Shown in pieces: positions 46,976 through 55,852 of a DNA stretch of 64,000 nt; the first letter of the stretch is position 1, and every line of letters starts with the position of its first letter. The notes under the pieces were generated by a model that was not told where the DNA came from, ran no database searches, and worked only from the letters and a program-made list of their open reading frames with translations. This DNA is from Caldalkalibacillus salinus. GTDB lineage: Bacteria > Bacillota > Bacilli > Caldalkalibacillales > JCM-10596. A program made the position numbers and the translations under genes. The stretch spans positions 42,965-106,964 of the forward strand of contig NZ_JAERVL010000027.1 in the NCBI RefSeq assembly GCF_016745835.1, read 5' to 3'.

Positions 46976-48640
46976 TCAGTCCGAGGTGATCTCTCTTTTT
47001 TTCCGCAACAGAGTTTCATATGTCTGTTCTAAGCGTGCTTTTTCCTCTTCGTCATTAACCGTAGACAGTTTACCTATGATATCCGCTATTTCCATATCTA
47101 ATGCGAGTAAAGTTGTTTCTATGTCAGTCTGCTTTTTCTTAGACTCCTTTTCCCCCTGATTTGTCAGGTGGTCCACATGTTTGAGCTGGGCTTTGTGGTC
47201 TTTGATCTCAATGATGTGCGTTGCGACTTTTTTAATAAAGGCTCTGTCGTGAGAAACGAATAGTATGGTGCCTGGGTAGGCACATAATACTTCCTCCAAT
47301 GCCTCTTTTGCAGGGAGATCTAAAAAGTTGGTCGGTTCATCAAGTAAAAGCACATTAAAATTTCCGAGGAACACTTTTGCTAAGGCCACCTTCACTTTTT
47401 CACCGCCACTTAGCACTCTAATTCGTTTATGAACGTCCTCACGCCGGAATTGAAGCCTAGCCAAAACAGTGCGGATAAAATGTTCAGAGTATGGGCTCTG
47501 TACAGAGACATTGTCTAGTATCGTATGATCGTGCCTTAAGTGTTCTAACTTTTGATCAAAGTATCCCATCCTGGCTGTTTTAACCCTGGTGAGACCATCA
47601 TGCCCTGCTAATATCATGTTTAACAGTGTGGTTTTACCCACACCGTTAGCACCGAGGATAGCCACTCTAGACCTTGGGGAGATGGTCCCATTTAATTCAG
47701 AAAACAGTTTCTGCCCTTGGACAACGGCGTCAACGTCAGTAAATGAAAGGACAGATGAACGATGAATGCCTTTAAAATCTTGTGTGTCGAAAACGATGGC
47801 TTTCTCCTCAACCGGTTTTTCTTTTGGTTCCAACTGGTCTATTCTAGTTTCGATGGCCTTCGCTTTTTTATATAGTTTTTCACTTGTCTTGCCTGCCTTT
47901 CTTTTGTGTAGTCTCGCTTCTGAAGGCCCCATTCTACTCGGTGCTTTTTTGACTGCCTTGGATTTCTGCGCCATGTGACGTTTCGCTTCTAAGAGACGTT
48001 GTTTCTCCTTTTGATACTGTTCATACTCCTCCCACTGCCGTTTTTTCATACGTTCTTTTTGCTCTAGGTAGCGTGTGTAGTTTCCCTTGAACATTTGAAT
48101 ATGCCCTTCTTCCATCTCCCAGATACGGGTACACACTTGATCTAGAAGCTCTCGGTCGTGGGAAATCAGTATAACGGCGCCTTTAAAGTGACTGAGCTCT
48201 GTCTGTAGTTTTTCTATGCCTTGGATGTCTAGGTGACTCGTCGGTTCATCAGCAAATAAAACTTTAGCATCAGAGGAGAGGGCTGACGCAATTTTGATCC
48301 TGGTTTGCTCTCCCCCACTTAGCGATTGAGGCTTCAGGTTATCCGTCTGTTCGAGCCCCTCCGTCCGTGGTAAGTGCCACTCACGTTGTCGCTTCTGATG
48401 GATCTCGATCGTTTGGGGGAGCTCCATTTGTGGAATATACGCGATTGGCGCATGCACCTGCACTTCCCCCACATCAGGATGAACCTCTTGTGCTAGGATC
48501 TTCATCAGTGTGGACTTTCCCACACCGTTTGGACCTACGATCCCAATACGCTCCCCTTGGTAAACCTGTAACTTTTCAGCCTTAATGATCAACCTATATT
48601 GATACGTTTTTTCTATATGTTTTGCAGCTAATAAAAGCAT
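46976..48640 (-). CDS. ABC-F ATPase, antibiotic-resistance (Vga/VmlR-like) type
   Basis: A 554-residue protein of two ABC domains without membrane segments. It has Walker A GPNGVGKST and GANGVGKTT, signatures LSGGEQTRIKIAS and LSGGEKVKVALAK, and Walker B FADEPTSHLD and LLDEPTNFLD. A long, strongly basic coiled linker (about residues 190-290) joins them, as in ribosome-protection ABC-F proteins that dislodge lincosamides, streptogramins A and pleuromutilins. Length and layout resemble B. subtilis VmlR. The long structured leader, with a hairpin hiding the ribosome site, supports antibiotic-inducible control. The exact drug profile cannot be read. Confidence 0.88.
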   Translation of the reverse strand: MLLLAAKHIEKTYQYRLIIKAEKLQVYQGERIGIVGPNGVGKSTLMKILAQEVHPDVGEVQVHAPIAYIPQMELPQTIEIHQKRQREWHLPRTEGLEQTDNLKPQSLSGGEQTRIKIASALSSDAKVLFADEPTSHLDIQGIEKLQTELSHFKGAVILISHDRELLDQVCTRIWEMEEGHIQMFKGNYTRYLEQKERMKKRQWEEYEQYQKEKQRLLEAKRHMAQKSKAVKKAPSRMGPSEARLHKRKAGKTSEKLYKKAKAIETRIDQLEPKEKPVEEKAIVFDTQDFKGIHRSSVLSFTDVDAVVQGQKLFSELNGTISPRSRVAILGANGVGKTTLLNMILAGHDGLTRVKTARMGYFDQKLEHLRHDHTILDNVSVQSPYSEHFIRTVLARLQFRREDVHKRIRVLSGGEKVKVALAKVFLGNFNVLLLDEPTNFLDLPAKEALEEVLCAYPGTILFVSHDRAFIKKVATHIIEIKDHKAQLKHVDHLTNQGEKESKKKQTDIETTLLALDMEIADIIGKLSTVNDEEEKARLEQTYETLLRKKREITSD

Positions 48641-48999
48641 AAAAAAACCTCCCTAGAATGCTAGAGAGGATAGCGTCATGTTGGCATTTTGTGCTGGTTA
48701 AGGTACAACGTCAAGGTACAAAGAATATCATCCAACGGATCGGCACCTTGCACCCTCCATTGGAACATGGTACATTGCCGAACACCCACATAAAGGTATG
48801 CTATGAGGTGGTATCGATTGGAACGGATATCTTCATTTAACTTATATATAAAGCGGAAAACAGATGTACCTCTACAAATGCACAGACCTATCCTATCTAG
48901 ACATGATGTTTTTTAAATCATATTAAAAAAGCGGTCTAAAATAGGATTACTGCTTCATTGTTCGAGGTACCTGTCCTTTCTCTTCATTTTACTTTCGTT
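48641..48999 (-). promoter_or_regulatory. Long structured leader of the ABC-F gene (candidate attenuator)
   Basis: About 360 nt from the predicted start site to the ATG. Near the gene, CCTCTCTAG and CTAGGGAGG (48669-48661 and 48656-48648) form a 9-bp hairpin with a 4-nt loop that contains the ribosome site itself. Upstream, GTACCTC (48970-48964) pairs with GAGGTAC (48872-48866). These enclose a stem pairing 48947-48934 with 48902-48890, and inside that TTTTTTAA pairs with TTAAAAAA. Candidate leader peptides are MKRKDRYLEQ (48987-48955) and a 3-codon MKQ (48958-48947), both with weak ribosome sites. This fits ribosome-mediated attenuation. Confidence 0.65.
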
Positions 49000-49005
49000 A
49001 ACCTT

Positions 49006-49034
49006 ATAGTATATTTTACTTTTAAGAATGTCAA
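49006..49034 (-). promoter_or_regulatory. Sigma-A promoter of the ABC-F gene
   Basis: On the minus strand a perfect -35 TTGACA (49034-49029), a 17-nt spacer and -10 TACTAT (49011-49006). Transcription would start near 48999, leaving the long leader. Confidence 0.8.
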
Positions 49035-49077
49035 ACCTTTCCATTAATCCATTTACGTTCAATCCTCATACCAAAAT

Positions 49078-49093
49078 ATAACAACGTTGTTAT
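49078..49093. promoter_or_regulatory. 16-bp palindrome, second copy of the TRAP operator
   Basis: ATAACAACGTTGTTAT is a perfect palindrome identical to the core of the 26-bp palindrome at the TRAP promoter. It lies about 230 nt past the TRAP operon stop and 44 nt upstream of the ABC-F -35. The rest of 49094-49320 holds no gene that I can see. Confidence 0.7.
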
Positions 49094-49320
49094 TTAAGGT
49101 TTCACTTGTCTGACTCCATCGTCATGTTTACCTTTGTTCACATGTGATAAAACGAGTTTTATGTCAAACTCCGTGGTATCAACTGCAGTGTGACGTCATA
49201 TTCCATGGCATAACTTCCATGACGTTAACTTCGGTGGAAACACTATCTGGATATCGATAAAATAGCTATCTTGATGTCTATGAAAACAACAGGCAACGCA
49301 CCTTGATACACCTTCTTGAT

Positions 49321-50601
49321 TTACCTACCGATGAACTCTGGGAGGAACAATACAATATCAGGTACGAAGGTAATTAAGATGAGGACCAACACCATCGTGA
49401 TGTAAAACGGTACGAGAGCTTTACTTGTTTTCTCGATTGAGACCTTCCCGATCGCACATCCGACAAATAGACAAGTACCGACCGGCGGAGTGATGAGCCC
49501 TATCGAAAGACTGAGGATAAGAACCACACCAAAATGTACAGGGTCCATACCAGCAGCTGTTGCAACGGGGAGTAAAATAGGCGTTGCAATTAATATCAGA
49601 GGTGCCATGTCCATGACGGTCCCCAATAGGAGCAAAATAAAGACAATCAACAGCAATGTGACATAGTCATTCGGGGAAAAAGATAACAAAAATTCTGTCA
49701 CTATTGTTGGTACTTTTAGCAGTGCAAGCAACCATCCGAATGCAGAGGATGAGGCAATTAAGAAAAGAACCATTGCTAGTGTGTTGAATGTGTTCTGTAG
49801 AATAACATTAAGGCGAGAGAAAGGGATATCTCGATATACAAAAAAAGTGATAAAAAAAGCATACAATGCGCCTATCGCTGCAGATTCGGTTGCTGTAAAA
49901 AAGCCGCTCACAATCCCCCCTATGATAATCACAGCGGTGAATAACCCTAACAATCCTTCCCCTATAATTCTAGGGATGTCCTTCGCCGGTATGCGCTCTC
50001 CTTTGGGATAGTTTCTTTTCGCGGCAATGATATAAGTGATGACGAGCAGAGCAAGCCCGAGCAGGAGACCCGGCACTAATCCTCCCATAAACAATGCACC
50101 AACCGACACGCCACCCGCTGCCATAGAGTAAATAATCATATTATGACTCGGCGGAATCATCACGCCTTGAGCAGCACTAGAGACAGTGACACTGACAGCA
50201 TAATCTTTATGGTACCCTTTTTTCCTCATCATCGGTATTAATACAGAGCCTACCGAAGACGTATCAGCCACTGCCGACCCGGATATACCACCAAAAAACG
50301 TACTCGCTGTCACATTCACCATGGCCAATCCACCCCGGATTTTACCAATGAGCACTTGAGATAAGTTAATCAAGCGACGGGATATTCCCCCTTCATTCAT
50401 GATCTCACCTGCTAATATGAAAAAGGGGATAGCTAATAATGAAAAAGAATTGAGACCACCGACCATTCGTTGGATTAAGGCAGAAAGGTCTACACCCAGG
50501 TACAATCCTGTGATAAATGAGGACAGGAGCATAGCAAGCGCGATAGGAAACCTCAACAGGATTAGTAGGATAAAGGAACCGATCAATAATGCGATACCCA
50601 T
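49321..50601 (-). CDS. TRAP transporter large permease (DctM type)
   Basis: About 426 residues and about 12 membrane segments. Family landmarks include FFILAGEIMNEGGISRRLI, FGGISGSAVADTSSVGSVLI and VMIPPSHNMIIYS. It is the sodium-driven transport subunit of a tripartite transporter. The best start is the ATG at 50601, with GAGGAG 8 nt upstream; upstream codons overlap the stop of the small permease. The last gene of the operon binding protein - small permease - large permease. Confidence 0.92.
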   Translation of the reverse strand: MGIALLIGSFILLILLRFPIALAMLLSSFITGLYLGVDLSALIQRMVGGLNSFSLLAIPFFILAGEIMNEGGISRRLINLSQVLIGKIRGGLAMVNVTASTFFGGISGSAVADTSSVGSVLIPMMRKKGYHKDYAVSVTVSSAAQGVMIPPSHNMIIYSMAAGGVSVGALFMGGLVPGLLLGLALLVITYIIAAKRNYPKGERIPAKDIPRIIGEGLLGLFTAVIIIGGIVSGFFTATESAAIGALYAFFITFFVYRDIPFSRLNVILQNTFNTLAMVLFLIASSSAFGWLLALLKVPTIVTEFLLSFSPNDYVTLLLIVFILLLLGTVMDMAPLILIATPILLPVATAAGMDPVHFGVVLILSLSIGLITPPVGTCLFVGCAIGKVSIEKTSKALVPFYITMVLVLILITFVPDIVLFLPEFIGR

Positions 50602-50606
50602 CTCCA

Positions 50607-51107
50607 TCACTCCTCCTCATATTTTCTTTGGTCCATGACGACCCCTTGTTGAAAGCATAACGCAAGGCCATATATTAGAAGTAAAAAGCCTGAAATAGGG
50701 ACAACAGCGTATAAATAGCTTGTTGGTAATTTTGTTCCCGCCATCGTACTGTTAGACATCAGCATGGTAAATTTGCCACCATAGTAGATGAAAATGAGGG
50801 CAACCATGAGTATAGAAGCCTTAACGAGATAATCAATCATATCTTGAAGCTTATCGGGTAAATGATTAACCACCAAGCCGACAGCGATATGTAGACGATC
50901 TCTAAATCCAACGGCGATGCCTATAAAACTGATCCACACGAGGAATAATAGCGCGATCTCCTCGGACCACGCCGGTGTGGTTTCAAATACTTGTCTTAAG
51001 AACACGTGTAATGAGATAATGAGCACCATGCCAGCTAGCATGAGTAATGCTAACGCATTGACCGCTTTGTCTAGGGCTTTAACTATGGCTCCAACTATTA
51101 CTTTCAA
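50607..51107 (-). CDS. TRAP transporter small permease (DctQ type)
   Basis: A 166-residue protein with four membrane segments. It shows the DctQ pattern VFLRQVFETTPAWSEEIALL then FLVWISFIGIAVGFRDRLHI. It starts at a TTG (51107) with GGAGGAG upstream, about 50 nt after the binding-protein gene, and runs into the large permease gene. It forms the membrane complex together with DctM. Confidence 0.92.
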   Translation of the reverse strand: MKVIVGAIVKALDKAVNALALLMLAGMVLIISLHVFLRQVFETTPAWSEEIALLFLVWISFIGIAVGFRDRLHIAVGLVVNHLPDKLQDMIDYLVKASILMVALIFIYYGGKFTMLMSNSTMAGTKLPTSYLYAVVPISGFLLLIYGLALCFQQGVVMDQRKYEEE

Positions 51108-51155
51108 ATTACTCCTCCCCCCTCATGTTTGAGCTACCCATATTAAATTCTTCTC

Positions 51156-52157
51156 TTACTCTACTTCTGCGATCCGATCAATCCATTCCTCATATTGCTC
51201 CCCATAGTTGTCATACACAGGCTGGACGGCTTCTCGCCAAGGGGCTACGTCTGTGATCTCAATGATTTCATTTCCGTTATCCTCGATCGTTTGTCTCGCT
51301 TCATCGACTAACTCTGCCCACGCTTCACGTTGCACTTCAATGGAGTCTTTTGCCGCTTCTAGAAAGATGGTTTTATCTTCTTCGTCTAAAGATTCCCACA
51401 ATTCACTTGAGGCGATGACAACCTCGGGAACTGTCGAGTGTCCATCTAGCGTATAATATGGTGCGACTTCATAATGGTTGGTCGAGTAATAGCTCGGAAA
51501 ATTGTTCTCAGCCCCGTCGAGTACACCCGTTTGTAACGATGAGTAAACCTCTTCAAAAGCCATCGGTGTTGCAGACGCCCCTAATGATTCAACCATATCG
51601 ATGATCATTTTAGACTGTTGAACCCTAATGGCTAGTCCTTCTAAATCTTCTGGAGAATGAACGGGACGAACAGAGTTATAGAAGCTTCGTTTCCCAGAAT
51701 CGTAAAAAGCAAGCCCCACCATATTGGCGTCCTGTAACGTGTGCAGTAAATCCATTCCTACCTCACCGTTCAATACTTTCCATTGTTGTTCTTCACTGTT
51801 GAAAAGATAAGGTAACGCTAATACACCGATATCGTCGGAAAACTCAGTTAAGGGTGTAACATTGACCCGCGCTAAATCAATCGTACCTAGCTGGATCTGC
51901 TCGATGACACTTTTCTCATCACCTAATTGTCCACCAGCGTACACTTCTATTTGGTAGCGACCCTTCGTTTTTTCCTCTACGGAGCTGGCAAACGCTTTTA
52001 CACCTTGCGTTGTGGGATAATTTTCAGGCTGGTTTTCTGCCAGTTTTAGCACAACGGTTTCTTTTTCTCCCTCCCCCGATGTCGAAGTTTCAGCACCACA
52101 ACCAACTGATAAACTAACTAAAATGGAAAACAAAACCATAAAACACAGTTTTTTCAT
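51156..52157 (-). CDS. TRAP transporter solute-binding lipoprotein (DctP type)
   Basis: A 333-residue protein with lipobox SVGC. It has the DctP fingerprint LEGLAIRVQQSKMIIDMVES followed by LGASATPMAFEEVYSSLQTG and VLDGAENNF; the Arg in AIRVQ normally binds the substrate carboxylate. TRAP systems take up organic acids such as C4-dicarboxylates, sialic acid or uronates. The NFPSYYSTNHYEVA segment resembles uronate or C4-acid binders, but the ligand is not certain. TAGGAGGG precedes the ATG. First gene of the operon, with a 26-bp palindrome in its leader. Confidence 0.93.
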   Translation of the reverse strand: MKKLCFMVLFSILVSLSVGCGAETSTSGEGEKETVVLKLAENQPENYPTTQGVKAFASSVEEKTKGRYQIEVYAGGQLGDEKSVIEQIQLGTIDLARVNVTPLTEFSDDIGVLALPYLFNSEEQQWKVLNGEVGMDLLHTLQDANMVGLAFYDSGKRSFYNSVRPVHSPEDLEGLAIRVQQSKMIIDMVESLGASATPMAFEEVYSSLQTGVLDGAENNFPSYYSTNHYEVAPYYTLDGHSTVPEVVIASSELWESLDEEDKTIFLEAAKDSIEVQREAWAELVDEARQTIEDNGNEIIEITDVAPWREAVQPVYDNYGEQYEEWIDRIAEVE

Positions 52158-52200
52158 TAAACTCCCTCCTAGTATTATAATAAGAATGCGCTTCCAATTA

Positions 52201-52264
52201 CTAAAATAACAACGTTGTTATTTTAGTTTAATTGTATTCTATAGTAAAGTTTATAAAGAAGCAA
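52201..52264 (-). promoter_or_regulatory. Promoter and 26-bp perfect palindromic operator of the TRAP operon
   Basis: On the minus strand: TTGCTT (52264-52259), a 17-nt spacer and TAGAAT (52241-52236), so the start is near 52229. Just downstream, 52201-52226 is a perfect 26-bp palindrome with half-site CTAAAATAACAAC and a central CG. That placement and symmetry suit a LacI- or GntR-type repressor. No such regulator gene is in the window. Confidence 0.75.
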
Positions 52265-52276
52265 GAATGGTATTCG

Positions 52277-52729
52277 TTAAGGTTGGTTTACTTTCTTAAC
52301 TAAAAAGACGGAATTCTGCAAATCTGCGAACCCGTTCTTATGATAAAACGGATACGCTGGCATATTTTTTTCTGTTGCTAACCATATGTGTTGAATATCT
52401 TGAGCTTCTAGGTATGTATTGATTTGGTCTATAAAAATACCACCTACACCTTGATTTTGTTTATCTCTTGCGATAAAAAACTCTTTTATAAAGTATTCTC
52501 GGCCCTCCCACCAATTAAAAACGTATCCTAATGACCCGCCAACAAGTCTATGATTTTCGTCATATAAAGCTAGTGAGAGTGAATTTTTGTTGTCTGTCAG
52601 GTCACTCATATACAAATCAAGTTGCTTTTCATCTTTCCACTGATCAAACCAGGGTTCATGAGAGAATACATCTAGGAATAGCTTTTTCATTTCTTCATAA
52701 TCTTTAGATCTCAATAGGCGTGTCCTCAT
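52277..52729 (-). CDS. GNAT family N-acetyltransferase
   Basis: A 150-residue acetyltransferase. Motif A is visible as FFIARDKQNQGVGGIFIDQI (R/Q-x-x-G-x-G/A), and the C-terminus has PAYPFYHKNGF typical of the family. The substrate is unknown. AGGAGG precedes the ATG. It lies beside the TRAP promoter region and marks the start of the accessory region rich in small enzymes. Confidence 0.88.
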   Translation of the reverse strand: MRTRLLRSKDYEEMKKLFLDVFSHEPWFDQWKDEKQLDLYMSDLTDNKNSLSLALYDENHRLVGGSLGYVFNWWEGREYFIKEFFIARDKQNQGVGGIFIDQINTYLEAQDIQHIWLATEKNMPAYPFYHKNGFADLQNSVFLVKKVNQP

Positions 52730-52772
52730 ATTTAATGACCTCCTGATAATATAGGTACGCTCAAAAAAGCTT

Positions 52773-52973
52773 CTAGTGTTCAGTCAAATATGACTTTGTA
52801 ATCTTAATAGCATGCTCAGTCGATTTTATTAACGCTTCATCGTCTTTCTTCATTCTGATAGCCATTGCTTGCTTAAATAACTCATCGGCTATATCGTACG
52901 CCCCTTGGTCAAATTTACTCTTACCGTAATGCTGGTATGCGAAATCTAATAAATATAAACAGTCGTTATGTTC
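52773..52973 (-). pseudogene. Remnant of a helical (TPR-like) protein gene
   Basis: In one minus-strand frame about 66 codons read as a coherent amphipathic protein ending SYLTEH-stop, including YGKSKFDQGAYDIADELFKQ. An in-frame stop lies immediately upstream, and no start codon with a ribosome site precedes it. It looks like the C-terminal piece of a helical repeat protein whose 5' part is lost. The parent family is not recognised with confidence. Confidence 0.5.
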
Positions 52974-53009
52974 TCACAATACACGCCTAGTAACCCATAC
53001 CATAAAAAA

Positions 53010-53468
53010 CTATGCTTTATTTAACTGCTCCCACTCACTTAAATACATACGATCCGTGATATTTTTAGGGTTATCTAGTTTACAGATGAGTTCTAAACTA
53101 TTCCCATCAGGGTCATTAAAATGGATTTTGGCATGTGCCATACCATCATGTGCCATGACAAACGGTTCTACTGGCTTAAATCCGAAGGCTTCTCTAGGTT
53201 CATAACCTTTTTCTTTCAACCAAGCAACTGACTGCTTTAACCCTTTCAAAGAGACTTGAAAAGCAATGTGCCTGATTGAGGGATGATATTCAAGTTCTAC
53301 TTTATCTGTCTCCCAAAGCCCTAGCCAGCTTTTATCTTTTTCTATCCAAAAAAAGGCTAGTCTATCCTCGTGAATATGAGATAATTCCAAACCGAGTCCC
53401 TTGTAATATTCAATAGAATGCTTTAAGTTACTGACGGGTAAATGCGCTTCATATAAGCCTTCAATCAT
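53010..53468 (-). CDS. VOC (glyoxalase/bleomycin-resistance) family protein
   Basis: A 152-residue protein with two beta-alpha-beta-beta-beta modules. The N-terminal one opens LYEAHLPVSNLKHSIEYYKG then LGLELSH, and the C-terminal one has HAKIHFNDPDGNSLELICKL, with the usual metal-ligand Glu. Members include glyoxalases, fosfomycin-resistance thioltransferases and dioxygenases; the substrate is not evident. The start at 53468 has GGAGG 8 nt upstream. Confidence 0.87.
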   Translation of the reverse strand: MIEGLYEAHLPVSNLKHSIEYYKGLGLELSHIHEDRLAFFWIEKDKSWLGLWETDKVELEYHPSIRHIAFQVSLKGLKQSVAWLKEKGYEPREAFGFKPVEPFVMAHDGMAHAKIHFNDPDGNSLELICKLDNPKNITDRMYLSEWEQLNKA

Positions 53469-53505
53469 TAAAATGACCTCCCTGTTCCACAAATCGTCTT
53501 CCCAT

Positions 53506-54066
53506 TTAATCTACGAGGTATTTATAGTAAGCAAAAAATTCCCTAAAAATAGAATAAAAGTCTCTAACCTCAAAATAGTCAGCACATGCAGAGTATACAT
53601 TCTCTAATTCCGACTTTTTAAAGGCTAGCTTCGTCCTGGTGATATGATGATACTGTGTGATCACCGTGACAGATTCAAGTCCTTCATCCTCCATGATTCT
53701 TTTCGTATTTTCAGCAGTCATTGAAGTGTTGTAACCATCGCTATCTAAGATAATGTTCTCATGGTTAACGCCCTGTTCGATCAAGTAATTCTTCATCACT
53801 TTTGCTTCGTCAAAGCCTTCTTTGCCAACACCACCACTTACGATGACATATTGAAATTGGTCTTGTTTATAAAGCGTTACCGCTTTATCTAACCTTGCTT
53901 GAAGTCTTTCAGAGGGCTCCCCATTTCGTTCAACTTTATTTCCTAAAACGACTGCTACGTCGGTAGACTCAATTTCATCATTAAGTCCATCAATTACAAT
54001 AACAACGGAATGAATGGAAAACCAAAGGAGTGACATTAGAAACATCAGCAGTAATATTTTTTTCAA
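53506..54066 (-). CDS. YdcF/SanA-like DUF218 membrane-anchored protein
   Basis: About 186 residues. One N-terminal membrane segment (LLLMFLMSLLWFSIHSVVIV) is followed by a DUF218 domain: TDVAVVLGNKVERNGEPS, then YVIVSGGVGKEGFDEAKVMK and VTVITQYHHITRT. The family includes SanA and ElyC, linked to envelope integrity, but the enzymology is unclear. The TTG at 54066 follows GGAGAG and is the better-supported start; an upstream TTG at 54090 has no ribosome site. Confidence 0.8.
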   Translation of the reverse strand: MKKILLLMFLMSLLWFSIHSVVIVIDGLNDEIESTDVAVVLGNKVERNGEPSERLQARLDKAVTLYKQDQFQYVIVSGGVGKEGFDEAKVMKNYLIEQGVNHENIILDSDGYNTSMTAENTKRIMEDEGLESVTVITQYHHITRTKLAFKKSELENVYSACADYFEVRDFYSIFREFFAYYKYLVD

Positions 54067-54183
54067 GTTGTTTTTCTCTCCATTCTTCAATGATTGGTGC
54101 AGCTACACTATATCATAGACGGCCTTGCTTTTTACTTTAACATCAACATCCTTACATTATCCTGCTCTTCAATATATTAAATT

Positions 54184-54222
54184 CATCAAAAATAGCGTCA
54201 ATCCTTCTTAGATTAACGCTAT
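54184..54222 (-). terminator. Terminator of the methyltransferase gene
   Basis: The arms ATAGCGT (54192-54198) and ACGCTAT (54216-54222), with partial inner pairing, are followed on the minus strand by TTTTTGATG. It is about 100 nt past the stop. Confidence 0.65.
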
Positions 54223-54324
54223 CTGATTCTTAGATGTTTTATTCGATTACTTCTATCTAGATTGAGATGCAAAATTTAATAACGCCTACTCTTCGCTATC
54301 TCAAGTCCAGCACTTCATCGCCTT

Positions 54325-55086
54325 TTATTTCGCCAATTTAAAAACGAGGAAATCGCTACACCTAAAATCCTCGGTAAATGATGGATACTTCTCTAAAATT
54401 TCACTAGAAGGCTTAGGCTCTACTAATTGTTCAATACGAAATCCTGCTCGAATGACGGTATCCACGTAACTAGTCAGCGTTCTATGGAAGTATACTAGCT
54501 TCTCATCCTGATCTAGAGGAATCGCTTGCTCGTATGCACCTTCATAAAAATAGTTGTCGACCTTCCAGTACAGCTTTTCTCCGTCTTCAGACTTTACCCA
54601 CCCACTACCAGGCGTAATAAAGCAGGGATGTAGTATGGAGAAAATAAACCATCCTCCATCAACCAAAAGCCTATACATTTCATTTATCGCTCGATCATAT
54701 TCGGAAAGGTCCTGTATGACCATATTTGATACGATTAAATCAAAAGATTGATCCTCAAGAAAGCTAAGATCCTCCAAGTTCCCATGCTCATATCTTATGT
54801 CTAACGACTTAGGCGTTCTATCCTTTGCTATTTCTAACATTTTATTGGAGTAGTCAATTCCTAATACTGAAGCGCCTAACTTTGATAACATTCTACTTAA
54901 ATATCCTTCCCCACACCCTGCATCTAATACTCTTTTCCCGTGTACTGAATCTAAAAGATCTAGTAAAGTTGGATTCAGAAAAACTTCTCTATGAATATCT
55001 CCAACCTCACTATATCCAGACGCAAAGGTTTCAGCATGCATATCCCATCTTCGAATGGCTTCTTGAGTTTTAAAATTTTTATTCAT
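54325..55086 (-). CDS. Class I SAM-dependent methyltransferase
   Basis: A 253-residue methyltransferase. SAM-binding motif I is VLDAGCGEGYLSRMLSKLGA, followed by LGIDYSNKMLEIA, then the acidic FDLIVSNMVIQDL and the GGWFIFSILHPCF segment. The domain layout is that of UbiE/Methyltransf_11 proteins. The substrate is unknown; the tail (SFTEDFRCSDFLVFKLAK) resembles those of small-molecule or peptide methyltransferases. GAGGTG precedes the ATG. Confidence 0.9.
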   Translation of the reverse strand: MNKNFKTQEAIRRWDMHAETFASGYSEVGDIHREVFLNPTLLDLLDSVHGKRVLDAGCGEGYLSRMLSKLGASVLGIDYSNKMLEIAKDRTPKSLDIRYEHGNLEDLSFLEDQSFDLIVSNMVIQDLSEYDRAINEMYRLLVDGGWFIFSILHPCFITPGSGWVKSEDGEKLYWKVDNYFYEGAYEQAIPLDQDEKLVYFHRTLTSYVDTVIRAGFRIEQLVEPKPSSEILEKYPSFTEDFRCSDFLVFKLAK

Positions 55087-55174
55087 TGTATCACCTCTAT
55101 GTACTTACAAGTGTTTTTGAGCTGTTCCAAATACAGTTGAAGTTCTAAAATTAATTCAAAGTCCCATTCAATAC

Positions 55175-55612
55175 TTATCTTATTTTCTCAGCCAATTCTA
55201 AAATAATGCCTTCTGGCCCACGAACGTAGCATAATTTATAGGCGTTTTCGTAGTTTTGTATCTCACCCATCAGTCCTGCGCCTTTCTTTTCTAATTTAGT
55301 AACAAGGGCTTCAATATCTTCAACAGCAAAGGCAATATGCCGGATACCCAGCGTATTCGCCAAAGGAAGCTGTATGCCATTTTCATCTGATGGCGTGTGA
55401 AATTTTACTAGTTCTATATTCGCGTCACCGTCTGGCGTTTGCAACATGACAGCTTCTCCTTTAACGTCCTGCAGCCCTATTATTCGCTCCACCCATTCGC
55501 CTTCGACTTCTCCTTCCCCCATCATTTCAAGGCCAAAGTCTAGAAAAAACGCTTTCATGGCAGGAAGATCATTGACGATTATACCCACATGATCTATACG
55601 ATGGATCTTCAT
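55175..55612 (-). CDS. VOC family protein, methylmalonyl-CoA-epimerase-like
   Basis: About 145 residues. HRIDHVGIIVNDLPAMKAFF at the start and IRHIAFAVEDIEALVTKLEK in the second module, with GIILELAEKI at the end, follow the epimerase/lactoylglutathione-lyase pattern, including the metal-binding His, His and Glu positions. The epimerase identity is only a resemblance, since no other propionate-pathway genes are nearby. The ATG at 55612 lies 10 nt from AGGAGG. Confidence 0.85.
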   Translation of the reverse strand: MKIHRIDHVGIIVNDLPAMKAFFLDFGLEMMGEGEVEGEWVERIIGLQDVKGEAVMLQTPDGDANIELVKFHTPSDENGIQLPLANTLGIRHIAFAVEDIEALVTKLEKKGAGLMGEIQNYENAYKLCYVRGPEGIILELAEKIR

Positions 55613-55852
55613 ATCCCACACACCTCCTTGTTCCTAAGCCTATCACATGTGTTACCTAAAGCTTTCTTCTCGATTGCTAATAGTTTTTATTGTCCAAACT
55701 ACACATATTAATATTATTTAATGTCTATACTTAGCTGAACAAGTAAAACTCACTGAATTAATTTTATAATTGCGGCCATAAACAGGCCATAAACGGCAAT
55801 CCCTTTCTTGAAATCCAAATCCACTTATTCATCACACTAATTACAGCTTTAC

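Noticed and set aside
48700..48780. T-box-like string GGAGGGTGCAAGGTGCC in the ABC-F leader
   Set aside because: It lacks the T-box core AGGGTGGNACCGCG and a specifier stem-loop, and the gene is not aminoacyl-tRNA or amino-acid related.
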